NCBI GenBank assembly: GCA_033239525.1
Contig: BSYO01000006.1
Coordinates: 19,926,175-19,990,174, forward strand
From: Nepenthes gracilis
Taxonomy: Eukaryota > Streptophyta > Magnoliopsida > Caryophyllales > Nepenthaceae
DNA length: 64,000 nt
Reading direction: 5' to 3'
Shown here: positions 1-13,599 of the stretch, piece by piece
Layout of the letters: each line of letters begins with the position of its first letter
Numbering within the stretch: position 1 is the stretch's first letter
Notes under the pieces: model-generated
Told to the model about the DNA's origin: nothing
What the model saw: only the letters and a program-made list of their open reading frames with translations
Databases searched by the model: none
Position numbers and translations under genes: made by a program

Positions 1-3000
1 GTACGTAGGATTTTATAGGAAGAGCTATGATTTGGAAATGGTCTAGACTGATTATGGATAACTATAACAACATTTTAAACAGTTACAATCTAATGATACA
101 TAAAAACCCATTTAAAAAACATGGAAGGCATGCCATTATTCTTCCTTGGAGACGAGGGCTTTGCATTAAATCCGGTTGATATACTAATCATCCATTCAGC
201 TAGTATAACTAGATGTCACGTCTCTCTCTTATTCATTTTCAGGGATTTGGCTATATATGAATCCGCTTGTTACTAAAATATTCAGTGAAAGCAACTCAAA
301 ATCCAGGTACCCAGTTGAGAAAATGACGACTCAAATCCTACGCACAAACAACATAAATACTTTTAACGTTTTAGTTGTTTGGTGTGCGTGGATTGATAAA
401 TTTTTCATAAAAGATTTATGAGAACTGTATTTGGTATGCTATACGTCTATAATGTAGAATGCAGGAGGTTTTGGGGATATGATAATTACTATATTCTTTA
501 ATCATTATCAGGGGAGGGGGAGAAATTAAATGTAACTATGGAATCAAAACTAATGAAAGCATACATTGTAAGTGAATTTCATTTTCCGTCTTCACCTGAG
601 CATCCCAACTTTATTTTGTAGGTTATTACAAGATCACACTGCCCAGCTCCACCTTTCAAATTGATATAATTAGTTGTAAGAGAAATTTTCTAAGTAGTTG
701 CATAGCAACTGGTGATTGGTATACGGCGTATAAAGAAGGGGGGTGGAATAATGGACCTACAGTTTAAGGAAAATTGAAAATTGCAAAAAATAGTAATAAT
801 TTTTTCTTTACACCATTTCATTTATCAAGAGAAAGGGTAATACTGATTATTTTTTGTGAACATTGCAGCACAAGAAAATTTCACCACATTAAGTACAGGT
901 TACTAGTTGCTATCTATCAATTACAAAAACTTCCACCAAAGTATGAAGCCCAAAAGGAGTACCGCATAATTGAGAATGTCTTTGAACATGATGATACTAG
1001 AATCCACCCTCACACGTCCCCCCCCCCTCCCCCAATAATTGAGAATTTCTTTAACCAAGATGACACTTGAATCCACCCTCACCTGTCCCCCCCCCCCCCC
1101 CCCCCCCCCGGGGGCACAGAAAAGCCCCATTTGCACAATCATATAGCCTTAAATGTCACTAAATATGATTAATTATATAAATCTGTTTTTACTATTTAAC
1201 TCGATTTAGTATAATATAGTCAAATGGTATAATTGATTTTAAAACATTTTTGTCACCCCATTTTAAATTATCCTAAGTCTATCTTTTTATGTCTTTTCAC
1301 TAACCACATCTTGGATACTTTATTTGATCAAGATTTTAATTATCCGAACTACAACCAACTCTCTATCCCAAAAAAAAAAAAAAAAAAAAAAAAACAAGGA
1401 TGAAGAGTGTGTGTACTAACACACATATAATTTCTTCGGTTTAGGTCCTTCAAATCTAATAGATGGTTATTTGGGTTGGTGAAGTAATTGTGAAGTGCAA
1501 AAAGAGGCTTTCAATATGAAAAATGCTCATATCAAAATTGGTCAAAGACACTCAAGGTGAAAACTGTCGAATCTAAATAAGAACTCTATTCATAGCGAAA
1601 TTTTTCAGAATTTATCTAAAAATATTTAAAAACAATTAGCATAATTTTAAAAAAATATCAGCCCACTACCGAAAACAATTATCAATCAACTTTCCAATAC
1701 GCTAAAATAGTTTAAGCAAAAAATTACCATATTGTGACCAAAATATTAAAGCTTTAACTAAGAAGCTTCTATGTACAGAGGGATTTAAATTTTGAAATCA
1801 ATTAGAGCAGAAAATTTATTCAATTCTTCTGATTGAAAGAAAGCTGTGCAGATGACATGAATCTTCAAGGCTCATGAAGGACACTATCTCTTGGAAAGTC
1901 ATTGATCCTTAGAGATATTCATATTTATATTTTAAGATATGTTCGTAAAAGCTTTTGAAAATCTTTCACCCACAATTTTTAAAACACATTACTTGGTCTT
2001 CAATCCTACAGAGTTTCAATATGAAGCTCACATGTAGCATTGAGGCATTATTTTGACTATAATCTCAAGTCAATGAAGAAAGATCCCAAAAGCCCAGAAA
2101 ACATTTAGTATATGTCTTTTATTGATTTAATAGGCCCAATTAATTTTCTCTTATACTAATTTATTCTTGAGTTCTCCTTCTATCAACAAGATTGCATGAG
2201 TTTTATATTTCTACAAGCTTTTATTTTTATTGTTATTGTGGTTGTTCATATTCTCAACCCATGGAATTTGAAAGAGGTGGGTATAAATCTCAAATTTTCA
2301 CCCTATTTCAACCACTAGGATTCCCTTATTCATTATTCCTGAAAGTACTACTATGCACAACAATGTCCAAAGATGCAATTTTTGTCGTGACACCATTTCA
2401 ACCTACAATGTATTCCTTGAACAAAAAGGTCCCTTTAAAGGACACAATTACCTTCGTTTTTTTTCTGACTGCCCACTCTCACAGAACCATAATCCTAACC
2501 CCAGATGAGCAGAGGAAAATACAACACCACTTCCAACAATGTAAAAGTTTATTGATCAACAGGTGATAAGATACCAAGTTCTTACCATCCTGAAAACTAC
2601 AAAAGAGGAATGACATACGAAGTACTCAATCACCACAAACACTTCAACCAGTATGCTTAACATATAGGCAATAGCTTAGTCAAGGGGAGCCACAAACATC
2701 GCAATTCACTGTTTCACAGGCGACACTAAGTGAAGATAATCCTTGGTATAACATGTATGCTTGTTATAAAGTTCATCAAGCACGATTAACAATAGAATGA
2801 TTCCTATTTAGAGCTGATTTTGAGTACTACAATTAGCTCTGAATTAAGTTTCTTTCTTGCAGAATCAGCACTTCGAATTCCTCCGGTACCTACCAGTCAT
2901 TCTACGTGTTAATTGCCAGTAAGGACGACTACAAACCTAGCAAAAACTTGCACCGTTTTGTAGAACCTAAGAATTTCCCAAACGAATACTACCAATTTTC

Positions 3001-3176
3001 TCCATTTTGGTTTCTGTAATTCTTCAAGGTCGGTCAAATATGAATCTAGTAAGCTCAATTCAACAATAAATTGTCGCATTTCACTAGGGCGATTCATGCT
3101 TCGTGATGAAAATTTGATCTCAACAATAACTTATGTGGTTGAATAAATCAAGCATCACAACGAAAGCTGAGCTTAC
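1..3176. other. AT-rich noncoding stretch, partly intron of the quinone reductase gene
   Basis: I found no convincing exon on either strand. Because the reductase gene at 3177-3712 runs leftward and its first exon ends in a good donor, at least the right part of this stretch should be its first intron. I looked on the minus strand for the second half of a WrbA-type protein (the segment after the Gly-Gly-Gln-Glu motif, with its His-His-Gly and Gly-Ala-Gly-Met motifs) and did not see it. A 124-codon open frame at 2192-2566 has no recognisable protein character. Poly-A near 1370-1394 and a poly-C duplication near 965-1109 are the only distinct structures. Confidence 0.5.
965..1110. repeat. Tandem duplication of about 70 bp ending in poly-C runs
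   Basis: Two diverged copies of a unit start with ataattgagaat (965 and about 1036), pass through aatccaccctcac, and end in a C run. The first run is short and broken by a T. The second is an uninterrupted run of more than 20 C followed directly by five G. Run lengths here may be affected by sequencing error. Confidence 0.75.
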
Positions 3177-3712
3177 GCTGTTGTCTCTTGGCCGCCTCCT
3201 TGTGTACCAGTACTGACAAAGAATCCAGCCGGCTTGCCGGCGAGCTTCTGCTCCTTCCACAACTGCCCCGTCGAATCGAAAAAGGCCTTCATTTGCGCAG
3301 CCATACACCCGTACCTCGTCGGAAACCCGAACAACACACCATCGGCCTCAACAAGTTCGGTGGCGGAGATCTCCAGAATCGAGTCATCCTTCGGCGGCGC
3401 CTTCATGGCTTCCAGAACCTCAATCGGCAATGTCTCCGGCACCCTATACAGCACGCCTTCGACACCATCGACTCCGTCGACTCCCTTCTTCATCCTCCTA
3501 GCTAAACCCTCCACGTGGCCGTACATTGAGTAGAACACTATGAATATCTTCAATTTTTCCATCGACCGCAACATTGGGTTTTCCGACATGACATTTGTGT
3601 CTGAATCGACGCTTTGGCCGTCGATTGGAAGTGGAGCTTCCCGCCCATGATCTTCGGCGACGACGGAAGAGGATTTCTTTTTGCTCGGAACACAACCGCC
3701 TCCTTTTCCCAT
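3177..3712 (-). CDS. WrbA/FQR1-type NAD(P)H:quinone oxidoreductase, first exon only (AT4G36750-like)
   Basis: The exon encodes 178 complete codons of a flavodoxin-fold quinone reductase. Members of this family bind FMN and reduce quinones by two electrons, which limits semiquinone formation. Residues 1-13 (MGKGGGCVPSKKK) start a polar N-terminal extension of about 50 residues. Gly2 and Cys7 could be acylated and tether the protein to membranes, which is inference. The flavodoxin domain starts near residue 53. It has the FMN phosphate loop SMYGH (62-66), then GFPTRYG, and ends in GTQGGGQETTA. I chose the ATG at 3712 over the in-frame ATG at 3775 because MGKGGGC is the typical start of the extended plant form. 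The exon ends in phase 2 at donor GTAAGC (3176-3171), where the next residue should be the Trp of the conserved TAW. The remaining third of the protein is not visible in the window, so this is an incomplete gene model. Confidence 0.9.
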
Positions 3713-6700
3713 CCGAAACCGCAACTCTCTCGGATGCTTTCTCTCTCTTCCTTTCCTGCGAAGTGGTGATGGCAAAGACTGAACTTGGCAAAAAAAATTC
3801 GCAACAAACTAAATTCAAGGTGCCCTAGTTGTACGATGATGAGGATTGATCGAAACCTGCAGTATTGATTCCGTTTGAATTCACTTTTCGCTTTGTTGAC
3901 TTCGAAATTTACTCTCTGTCACTCTCGCTCACCAAACCTTAGATCAAGGGATGATGATTGACGAATGATGGCAAACTGCCAATGATGGTATCCGAATCAT
4001 GAGATCCGAATTTAGATCGTTGATCATGAATTGGATCTGTTTTTAAATATAATTACTTACTAAATAATTAGGTATAACTCGAGCATGGTTAATTCCATGC
4101 TTGATAAGTATCATTATAATATTAATTTCGAAGTATTGGATCCCCCCCCCCCCGGGTTAATAATATCACTTTAGCAGTTTCAGATCAAAGTTGAGGATTC
4201 TATTTATGAATTATTTGATTTTGATGGATACCATTAAAATATAATAAAATATTGAATGATACTAATCTATAAAAGTTATTATTAAATTACCTCATCAAAA
4301 TAAATAATTTATTAAATTAAAATATCTAAAATATTCTATTAAAATAGGCTAATTATTGAAAGAGTATAGTGAAAGATTAGTCAAAACAAAATATTATATC
4401 GATGCTCATCCTATTATAACATGTAGATTGTCAAATAGCCAACAAAGAGGACTAAAGATTCGATAAATATTACAATATTTGTTAAATAATTGAGATTAGA
4501 CTTTAGGATGTACCTTAAACCAAAGATTAATATGCGTGGGACTTAAATTATTTGATTATTTTAGGTTTAAAATATACAAGTGGATTTGTTACCGTTCTTT
4601 AGTAATCTATAATTTCTTTTAATCAAATATATTTTTATAATTTAAACTTGGGTCTATAGTATTAAATTGGATATATTATATCCAGTTGGAAACCGTCAAT
4701 TTGAATCCCATAAGAAAATTCATACAAACATACAAGAATAATATTTTTATACTCTTCTAGCATTTCATGTTAAAACCTTAATTTTTATACCTAATATAAT
4801 ATGTGAGAGATTTGTAAATGGACAAGTGGACTTTAAGTTATCCTTATAAATTTGTATGTTTAAAGTATAAACGTATAGTCCTTAAATGAAATGTTCAAGT
4901 ATATTTTATGGCATGTTAATCATAGTAGGTCGTAGGCTAAGGAGCACATGCTAATGTGTAAAGTATTATAGATCTATAAATCTCTTAATATTTAGAATAA
5001 CATATATATGTAAATTTAAAAAAAAAAATAAGAAAGGTGTCTTTTTAGCTATTACTTAATGAAGCAAGATAAGGTGAAAAATATAATCTTTGCATGCTTA
5101 TTTAATAATATTTTATAGGTTCACATTATAATGTTTACTTTGAATGTTGAAATTATCTATCCTGTTTGTCCAAAAACAGGTTCATTAGGCCTGTATATTT
5201 ACTATGATCTGAGCTTTGCATATGTTTCCATTCATCAGAGATTTTTGCTGTTGAGTTGGGTTTGGAGGCTAGGACAAGGCTATACAACCAGTCTGGGCTT
5301 CATTGAGCCCATTCAAGAGCATTGTGGCCCATTTTTTATGAGGCTTTTGAATGTAATAATGGGTAGGTAATACTACTTATGCAGTCTTCCAATTTAAGGT
5401 CAATTGGAATACAATAAAATTAATGTTATATCAGATGAGGGTCAATACAATTAATATCTATTGATGAAAAAAATATGGAAAATAGAACAAATTCGAAGAA
5501 AAAACACCATATCAATTTGTGAAAAGTATATGGGTATTTTCTCATTCATTCTCTTCTTCCTCTGCTCATGCTTGTTATCAAAATAAAATTAAAAAGACTA
5601 GAAAATCATAGAAAATTGTACAATTGTATTCAACCTGTATGAGAACAAATTAATTTATTGTTTGAACAAAGTTAGGTGCTTGTTGTGTGAGAAAATTCAA
5701 TAAGTTCCTGTTCAAACTTTAATTATATGTAAAATACTGTGTCAATTGGTCCAACAGAGTACTAATTACACACACATTAAGCACCCAATTTCTAGCCACT
5801 TTTTTTGTTCATGTAAAATTTTAAATGTAAATCATATAGTATTTAAAAAAATAAAATAAAATAGTTAAGCAGAACGAGACTAGACTGAATATTAAATAAA
5901 TTTGACTTATCCAATCAACCATTTGGGCATCTCCTACTTAAGATGTATGCTACCATTCTAGTATAATATTAATGATTTCAAGGCCTTCTACTCCCTAATA
6001 TAGGATTATTAAATCTTTGATTCTCTATTTTTGGGATAATGGGAAAAAAATAATTGATAGATAAATGTTATTTTTGGGATATTTAAAAATAAGTTTGATT
6101 TCATTTTACACATTGATATAGTGATCACGTAACTATTTTGGTATTGAAAAGTGATTTATCATTATTAATAAGTGACCACTATTATATTGTTAATATAAAA
6201 AAAATTAATAATTTTAGTACTTTCTCAACTTATATACTACATTTACCATAATTATAACTACTACCTATAACTTCTGTCATGTTAAGCGAGCATTGCATAA
6301 AGCAAGATACGTGAAATGGGTGCTTGTAATCTCTCATTCCCTCGCCAAGTGAATCTATGTTTTTCAAATAGTTTTATAATTAAAGCATATGAATATCCGA
6401 TTAGTAGGTAAAAAAAAACTACCCAATTTTAAAATTAGTGTGAAAATAAAATTTACCAACGATTCTTCTAATTAAACAAATATGCGTAGAATAAGATTAA
6501 TAAGATAAAAATTACATTCTTCCCTCAATAGTGCATATAGAGACAATACTGTATAGATTAAAATAATATTAAATATATATATATAATATCAAAATATAAA
6601 TACACCCAATAATCCCAACTAAGCAGCCAAGTAGATGCTCCACTCAAAATTTCATTGCCTTTTCTCAATGATAAATCTACAAATAACTTGAATTGTATGC

Positions 6701-9700
6701 TCCTTGTCATAGGGTTTGGTATTGTCAAAAACACATTGTTTCAAGCCTTCTATATGTAATAAGCTGTAGCCCAAGTACAATTTTTTGTATTACTTACAAT
6801 GAGCTTTTTCCCTTACCATCTAATAGTAGCCCAATTCATAACTCTATCTCAAAACATTATAAATGTCCTTTTTTTTTTTTTTTTAAATCACAATCCAAAT
6901 ATGTTTAATAATTTGACATTTAAAAAAAAGGGTCTTAAATAAAACTATTCATTACTATTGCAAAAATAATATTAAAAAAGAAAAAATTGAAACAATCAGA
7001 AGTATCTAATTGATCTTTGATCAGTCTATGTACAACTTTATCTTCAAACAAACTAGTGTTAATTGACTTTTCAGTTAAAAACCCAAACAATAAAATTTAA
7101 TATGTTAAAATTACACTCCGATCATGTCTTTTTAAAGAAGCCCACTACCATAAGGATTTGAGAAGGTCAATATCACTCAAATCCATGAATGTTGCATTCA
7201 TATTCGCAAACAAAGTAGCCCAATTTTTTGAAGTGATTCCGCTCATATAGGAAAATATTAGGAAAAATAAAGAAATTAAAACTTACTGATAAAATTTTAG
7301 GCACGCCTCACTATATAAACCATCAATGATGTAATTCTAATGTTAAAAAAAAAAATTTAAATTTATTTTACATATTTTTTTAAATTTATAATAATTTAAT
7401 CTATATTCAAAAGTCTCAAAATAATTCAAATAGGCTACATTTTAAACATGAGGTACAACCCCGAAACTGGACATTAGGGAACCATCATAATTCCAGAAAT
7501 TTAATCAAAAAAAGGTGAAGTTCTCGTTATCCACTAATGTTTGCATTTGCATTTCGTATTGTGGAACGATGGTAATTATCACAATATAAGGGGTCAGAAT
7601 ATAATTATGAGAGATCTCGGCCCCGTAACTCTAAATATAGATAAGCATCACTGTTCACGATTCCATCGACTGAATCTCGAGTTGCCATATTGCCGGGCTA
7701 GGGACCACAACGTCATTATGCGATGGTGAAAAAGGGTTGCACGTGGCATTGTCTTGTGGATCAAGACAGGTGGCCTGGATGACCCAGCCGGCCTAACTTT
7801 GCTATAAATTTTATATTATTAAAACTCCGTAAATAGTAATTGAAACGACAAAATGTTAAAAAGTTATTCTTACTTTTTCGAAAAAATTTTGATAATGAGT
7901 TCTTATTATACTTGAATTTATAAGGAATAACATTTAATAAGAAAAATTTAAAATAACATATTTTTTTAAAATTAATAATTTAAATTGAACAGAATATAAA
8001 AATAAAAAAAAGAACCAAAATATTAAGGTTTTTTTCTTTTTTTTAGTTTATTAGTTATTTATTTTTATGGTCATTAAATTTATCTGATATATATATATAT
8101 ATATATTATTTTTGAAAACATAGCATCCCTCTAACCTTAGTTTGAAAAATATATAATTTGATATAATCAGTAATTATAATATATTATTTTTATTTTTATT
8201 ATTGATGTATATCATAAATCTCAATTGGTATTCAAATGGCATTAAGTAAATTATTTAAACTTTCTTGTCTAGATTATACATATTATAACAACTAACATGC
8301 GATAAAATGAAAATAGGATTCATTATTTAAAATATTTTTTAAATTTTAAGTTAAATTTTTTTTAAAAAAAAGAGATTGAAAAGAAAAAGGAAAATGATTG
8401 TGAAATTGAGTGTATTTGAAAGTCTTGGCTCCTCAAAATTGGAGAATTGTGAAGGAGACTATTTTAACAAATGTGCATAATATCTCTCTCTTTTCTTGCC
8501 CCTTTTCCTTTTCCTCCACTGTACATTGAATAAAAATTTTGTATTTATACCCTAAGTACTAATCAGTTCATTTGTCTAAAATTAATATAACTATTATTTA
8601 AAACTTTACATTGTATTGATCTTTAATCATTATATTTATTTTTATAACTATTCGACAGTTAATATCAGAAATTTATTCAATATTGTTATCTGTTTTAATA
8701 TAGTTAATAATCAATTTTGTATAACGGTTAGACAAAATTTAATACTATATTTACTTTTATGTTGAATCATTAGTCATTTTAATCTTTAATATTTTTGATA
8801 ACCCGATTATTCAATCGGTCAGTAAAACATTTATTTAGATCAATTTCTGAACTAATCTTGTACCAAATTGAGCAATTTAAATGTCCAGGCATTTATCTTT
8901 GGATCAGTAACTTGTGGGCATCATATTTTTATCGTGTCAGATTAATCAAATATAAACTATACCAAATAATTATATACATAAATTTATATGATATAATATC
9001 TTTATAAATTAGATATAATTTAAAATTTAAGATAAATAAATTTTGGTTAGGAATTTATAATTCAATACATAATTAATCAAAGGAAAGTAACCATCAAATC
9101 AAAACGCGTTGAGTGTTAAATGAGGATGGAATTATTGAGTGGTGGTGGTCATGTGCTAGAGCAGAAAACAGAGTTCTCAGTGGCTCACCAGTCATTTTAA
9201 TGAATGATAAGAGATTTCAGCTTTAACGCCGTTAGATTCTTTTAATTATGAAGAAATACTAATCCCGGATGCCACTTAGCTGTTTGAGAGATTTCTTATC
9301 ATTTTTGTTATGGAGAATAAATCAACGCGTCTATATTGGGAAACGCACCACATATATTATCAATTAATTTTCAACGTTTCATTCTCAAATTTTTTTTTTT
9401 AATAAAATTAATTACATTTTAGATAATTTATCGAATTTTGGTGTACAATATGCCCACCTAAATAAAAGATAATAGAATAAATATAATTCAAAATCTGATC
9501 AATTTTATATAAAATTTAAACCGCCATAAAAAAATTGTGTAGCATTAGTTAAGTATGAATTAAAAACAATATTTAAGATATATTTATAATAATTTTGATT
9601 TTTTTAATAAATTTTGTGTTTGTGTTACGTGGGCACTGACTGCACCGAAAGTGTTTTATTTAAAATTTGTTTTAAATATTAAAGTGTTTTTTTTTAATAA

Positions 9701-9729
9701 AAGTGTTTTATTGTTTTATTTGTTTACTT
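3713..9729. other. AT-rich intergenic DNA
   Basis: The first 150-200 bases should hold the 5' UTR and promoter of the leftward quinone reductase gene. Beyond that I see no gene. A BamHI-like site runs into a short poly-C and SmaI-like stretch at 4138-4156, and there is a TA microsatellite at about 8084-8106. The open frames here (for example 5131-5370, 6693-6908, 7541-7729 and 8795-9007) lack recognisable motifs and coding texture. A CACGTG core lies near 7743 in a slightly GC-richer patch (7600-7800). Confidence 0.5.
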
Positions 9730-10483
9730 TTAACTATTATATTTATCTATATTTTCAATTGCTCTTATAAAAATATTGTACTTTATATTATGCGTTTTCA
9801 AGCTCTACCTCCATTTTCGTTAAGAGTCTTCTTGTTAGGATTTAGGGTCACTCCCATGTAAAAAATATTATCTGCCTAGGGTTTTGATTGAATGATGAGG
9901 ATTCTGACTGATGGCTGAAAGTATCAGTTGTTGACCGGGAATATTGGATGTTGTCCAATGACATCAAGAAAAAGGCTAGGAATTTTGATCAACGCTTGAG
10001 GACTCTAACTGAAAAAGTTGGTTACCTACAAAATCTACGTAAACAGCTTTTCAGAAAGATAAGTTGACTTTTAGAATTGGCAGCCGATTTACAGAACAAG
10101 TTAACTCTTCTCGACAGAATGACGCTATACAAAATTTATAGTAGGTTGTAGAGTTAGTGATAGGTTTTATCACTCACGTAACCTACCTACTTAGTAGGCG
10201 ATCACCCAGCCTATATATACACAAATGTATATTGAGTGTGAGTGGTGTGTAGAGAAGTAAGAAAGAGAAAAATAAAAGAGAGAACACAAAGAGTAGTCAT
10301 TTTTACTCTTGTATTTTGCTCATATTTCTATTCTCAACTCTCAAATGGCTTATGTAGTTAAAAGATTTTTGTAACCAAATATACATAGTAAAATTATTTG
10401 TGAACTAAGTATCTCATAATTTTTCTCTCTAATTTTAAAAGAGTATTTTTACATAAAAATTGTGTGTGTTTTTACTTTCTCTT
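9730..10483 (+). repeat. Direct repeat copy 1, Copia-LTR-like
   Basis: About 750 bases align closely with 16882-17634 (offset about 7150). The repeat carries a TATA-like ctatatatac (10211), then a purine-rich stretch and the motif acatagtaaaattatttg. It ends in a T-rich segment before a cataaaaattgtgtg block. This order of TATA, R and U5 features is typical of Ty1/copia LTRs, and the acatagtaaaatt motif also occurs in the solo LTR at 48851-49627. The start of an LTR is not clear, because homology extends about 100 bp left of a TGTTAGGATTT that would suit an LTR start. Copies 1 and 2 stop matching after 10483. Confidence 0.75.
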
Positions 10484-10779
10484 CGGGATTATTCTTCTTT
10501 AATTTTTACATTATTTTTGCATAATCTATCTGTATATTTCTGCATACACAATCAACTCGCATACATTTGTATTGAATTAGAATAACGTTGGTCAGCCTGT
10601 TTAACCTTTGGTCAACCCGTGAAGAAAGAAATTGGGTGGTCCCGGGGATAGTCTCGTCAACTAACTCTGTAAAAATATATGAAGAACATTGTGTCTATAA
10701 GATTGTATTGAAAAAATTATGTCTTAGGTAATAACGAAATTAAATCATGACAACCTGGCTAAGCGAACTCATCAGGGGA

Positions 10780-12567
10780 AATAGTTCAACTTCCACATAT
10801 AAAAATACTTCAAGAGAGTCGATACTTATATCTAACTATCACAACAGAACGGAATTTGTTCCAAATATTGATTAACTATAAAAAGAATTTATGCTTGACA
10901 AAAATAAGTATACTCGAGAATGGTATTTTAAAAATTTTTCTAAAAAGGAATTAGAATAGTATCGAATACTTTAAAAAGAAATAATGATATCGGAATGAAA
11001 GAATTTATCATTTTTTGAATAGTTTCTACCATATATTAAAAACAAGATAACCAAAGAAAATGCTCAAGTAAAATCTAAAGAAAAAGCAAAACTTGAAGAT
11101 GAAATGCCCAAGTCAATAGAAGATAATCAACCCTAAAATGACCAAATAATAACAATGAAAGAGGTGGCAACTGCTATAGATCTAGATAATATGATAGATA
11201 TTTCTGATCCAATACCTGAAAATCAAGAGTCAATAATTAATTCTGAACGTAGTAAACAATTAGAAAGTCCTTCTAACCTATCGAAAAATTTAGCTATTTA
11301 AACTATTGATATGCCCTTACAATCTGAAGATAGCAATGTTGATCAAGAAATTAATAGATTAAGAAACATGCCAAATTTGTCTCCTTACTTCACAAAAAAT
11401 TATTATCTAAGACCTACTCCACCCGATATATAATATGAAGAAAGATATTAATATTCTCCTCGAATCTATAATGCTAACAATACATCAATGGAATATTGAT
11501 GGCAAATCTGAATATAAAATTATCTGTTTATTACATGACATAGGAATTACGGCTTCTGATTATCGTATCTGTAATACAACAATGATTGAACCCAATGCTA
11601 CTAAATTAGTTGTGATTGGTTTTATTGGAACATTAGAATATTAGTGGAAAAATACTTTAATATCTAATGAACAAAATTATATTTTAAATCACACAGAATC
11701 TGTCCAACAGAAAGGACCAAATGGAGAAATTCAATTTATTTAAAAACCTAATTCTTTGGAAATTCTGATTCTTTCTATCAATCAGGCCTTTTTAGGAAAC
11801 ATTGAAGATGATTACTTAAATTCTCACGTAATTTTGACAAATTTTTAATGTCCTTCACTTTAAGATTTTCGTTGGTATAAGGATATGTTTCTTACTCATA
11901 TCTTTCAACGACAAGACTGTAATGAATTCTTCTAGAAAGAACGATTTGTTGCTGGTCTTTCTTCACTCTTTGCTAAACGTATTATGACCAAACTCACTGA
12001 ACTCGAAGGAGGTCGAGCCATCCAATGGAATCAAATGACCTACGGCCAATTATTTGCCTTCATTAAACAAGAAAGATTACAATTATGTTAAGAATATAAA
12101 GAGCAAACAAAACTTCAAAACGATAAAAAATAATTTAACACGCAATTAGGTATATTTTGTTATCAATATGGTTTAGAAAACCTAAATATATTACAAAAAA
12201 ATCATATCAAAATAATTCTTATACCCCATATAAAAAACGAACTGTAAAAAAACCAACATCGCAACCTAAAACTTCTTCTCATTCAAAAGTAATTTGTTGA
12301 AAATATAAACGACCTGAACATATGGCAACTCAGTGCAAAGTAAAAAAGAAAATGGATGAGATATTCAAAGATGATCAACATTTAAGTAATAAGTTAACCG
12401 CTCTATTATTGAGTGATGCTGAATTTGAAAATGGCTCTATTTCTAATTACGAAACTGCTAATCTTAATGAAATAGAAGTCAATGAATCAACCAAAATCTT
12501 TTCTGAATCAGAATATGAAGAAAAGGAAATTGAATCTCATAAGCATTTATGTACTTGTAATTTTTAG
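10780..12567 (+). pseudogene. Caulimovirid coat-protein-like region with broken zinc knuckle
   Basis: An acidic, lysine-rich N-terminal part (to about 11400) leads into a core readable at 11340-12100, with the longest clean run at 11435-11644. That run ends at a TAG next to a Trp-Lys-Asn. A later piece around 11940-12080 resembles the C-terminal core of pararetroviral coat proteins (FVAGLSSLFAKRI). The zinc-knuckle remnant is at about 12292-12345. It keeps a Cys, the His and the final Cys (PEHMATQC), but a TGA and a Tyr stand where the second half of the Cys pair would be. An acidic tail follows at 12400-12560, as in caulimovirid coat proteins. Multiple stops make it non-coding. Confidence 0.65.
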
Positions 12568-12999
12568 GTTAATATGTTACAATCTACTGATGAAAAATAA
12601 TTCATACTTGATATTATTGACAAAATTAATGATCCAAAACTAAAACGATAATATTTATAGAAGTTAAAAGATTTATTAATAACAATACCAAAGGAACCAG
12701 AAAAATTTAGTTTAATAAAAATATTTAATAAATATCCTTCTCCCTCTTTATTTCAACAAGTGACTACTGACGATCTACTACGAAAAATTAAACAATTAAA
12801 AAATAAAGTAAAAGAGGTAAAGGATAGCTTACAAGAAATCAAGTTTAACAAATTATAATTGAATACACATCTCATGATTTTAGAATCTAAACAAAATTTG
12901 ACAAATATAGAAGAAGAACCAAATCACAACTATGAAATACAATCTACTGATCAAGCTGAATATTTACAATTAATTTCAAAAATTAATTTTTAAAAATAC

Positions 13000-13350
13000 T
13001 ATTATCAAATTACTTTAGTTATCAATAATGAATATTATTTAAAACTTATAACCTTATTAGATACTAGTGCAGATTAAAATTACATTCATGATGGTTTAAT
13101 TCCAATAAAATATTATCAAAAAATAACAAAAAAAATATATACAGCAAGTAGATTAAAATTAAATATCAAATATAAACTAACATATATAGTAATCTGTAAC
13201 CAAAGTTACTGTTTCAAATCAATATTTATATTAGTTAAAAATTTACAACAGGATATTATCTTAGGCACACCATTTTTTACTCAAATGTACCCCTTTACAA
13301 CCTCTGCTGAAAGTATTTTTATGAATGTATTAGGAACACCTGTCTTATTT
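13000..13350 (+). pseudogene. Caulimovirid aspartic protease remnant
   Basis: The frame reads LLDTSAD at about 13054-13074, matching the D-T/S-G-A-D active-site pattern of retroviral-type aspartic proteases with Ser in place of Gly, and is followed at once by a TAA. Farther on, a stretch reading DIILGTPFF (about 13255-13280) matches the hydrophobic I-L-G motif near the C-terminal end of such proteases. In the intact family this domain cleaves the polyprotein. Here it is interrupted and cannot be made. Confidence 0.7.
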
Positions 13351-13599
13351 TAATTTAAATAACCTGTTAAGTAAAAGAAAATACAAGAATTATAAGAAAT
13401 ATCGATTTTCAAACAAATAAATTTGATAATTAAAAAAAATTAATTATTTACATGAAGAAATGCAAACAACTAATATCGAACAACAACTAAAAAAATCCAA
13501 TGGTACAAACAAAAATCAATAATTTACTCCAACATTTTGGAAAAGAAGTATGTTCTATTTTGTCAACTGCCTTTTGAAATCGAAAGCAATATTAGGTAT

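Noticed and set aside
2192..2566. 124-codon open frame
   Set aside because: No motif, AT-rich codons and a position inside the presumed reductase intron argue against a gene.
3120..3828. Several other open frames overlapping the quinone reductase exon
   Set aside because: They are other-frame shadows of the conserved flavodoxin-type reading.
4138..4156. Adjacent BamHI-like and SmaI-like sites that recall a cloning polylinker
   Set aside because: Only a poly-C run joins them and natural AT-rich DNA continues on both sides. No vector sequence is seen.
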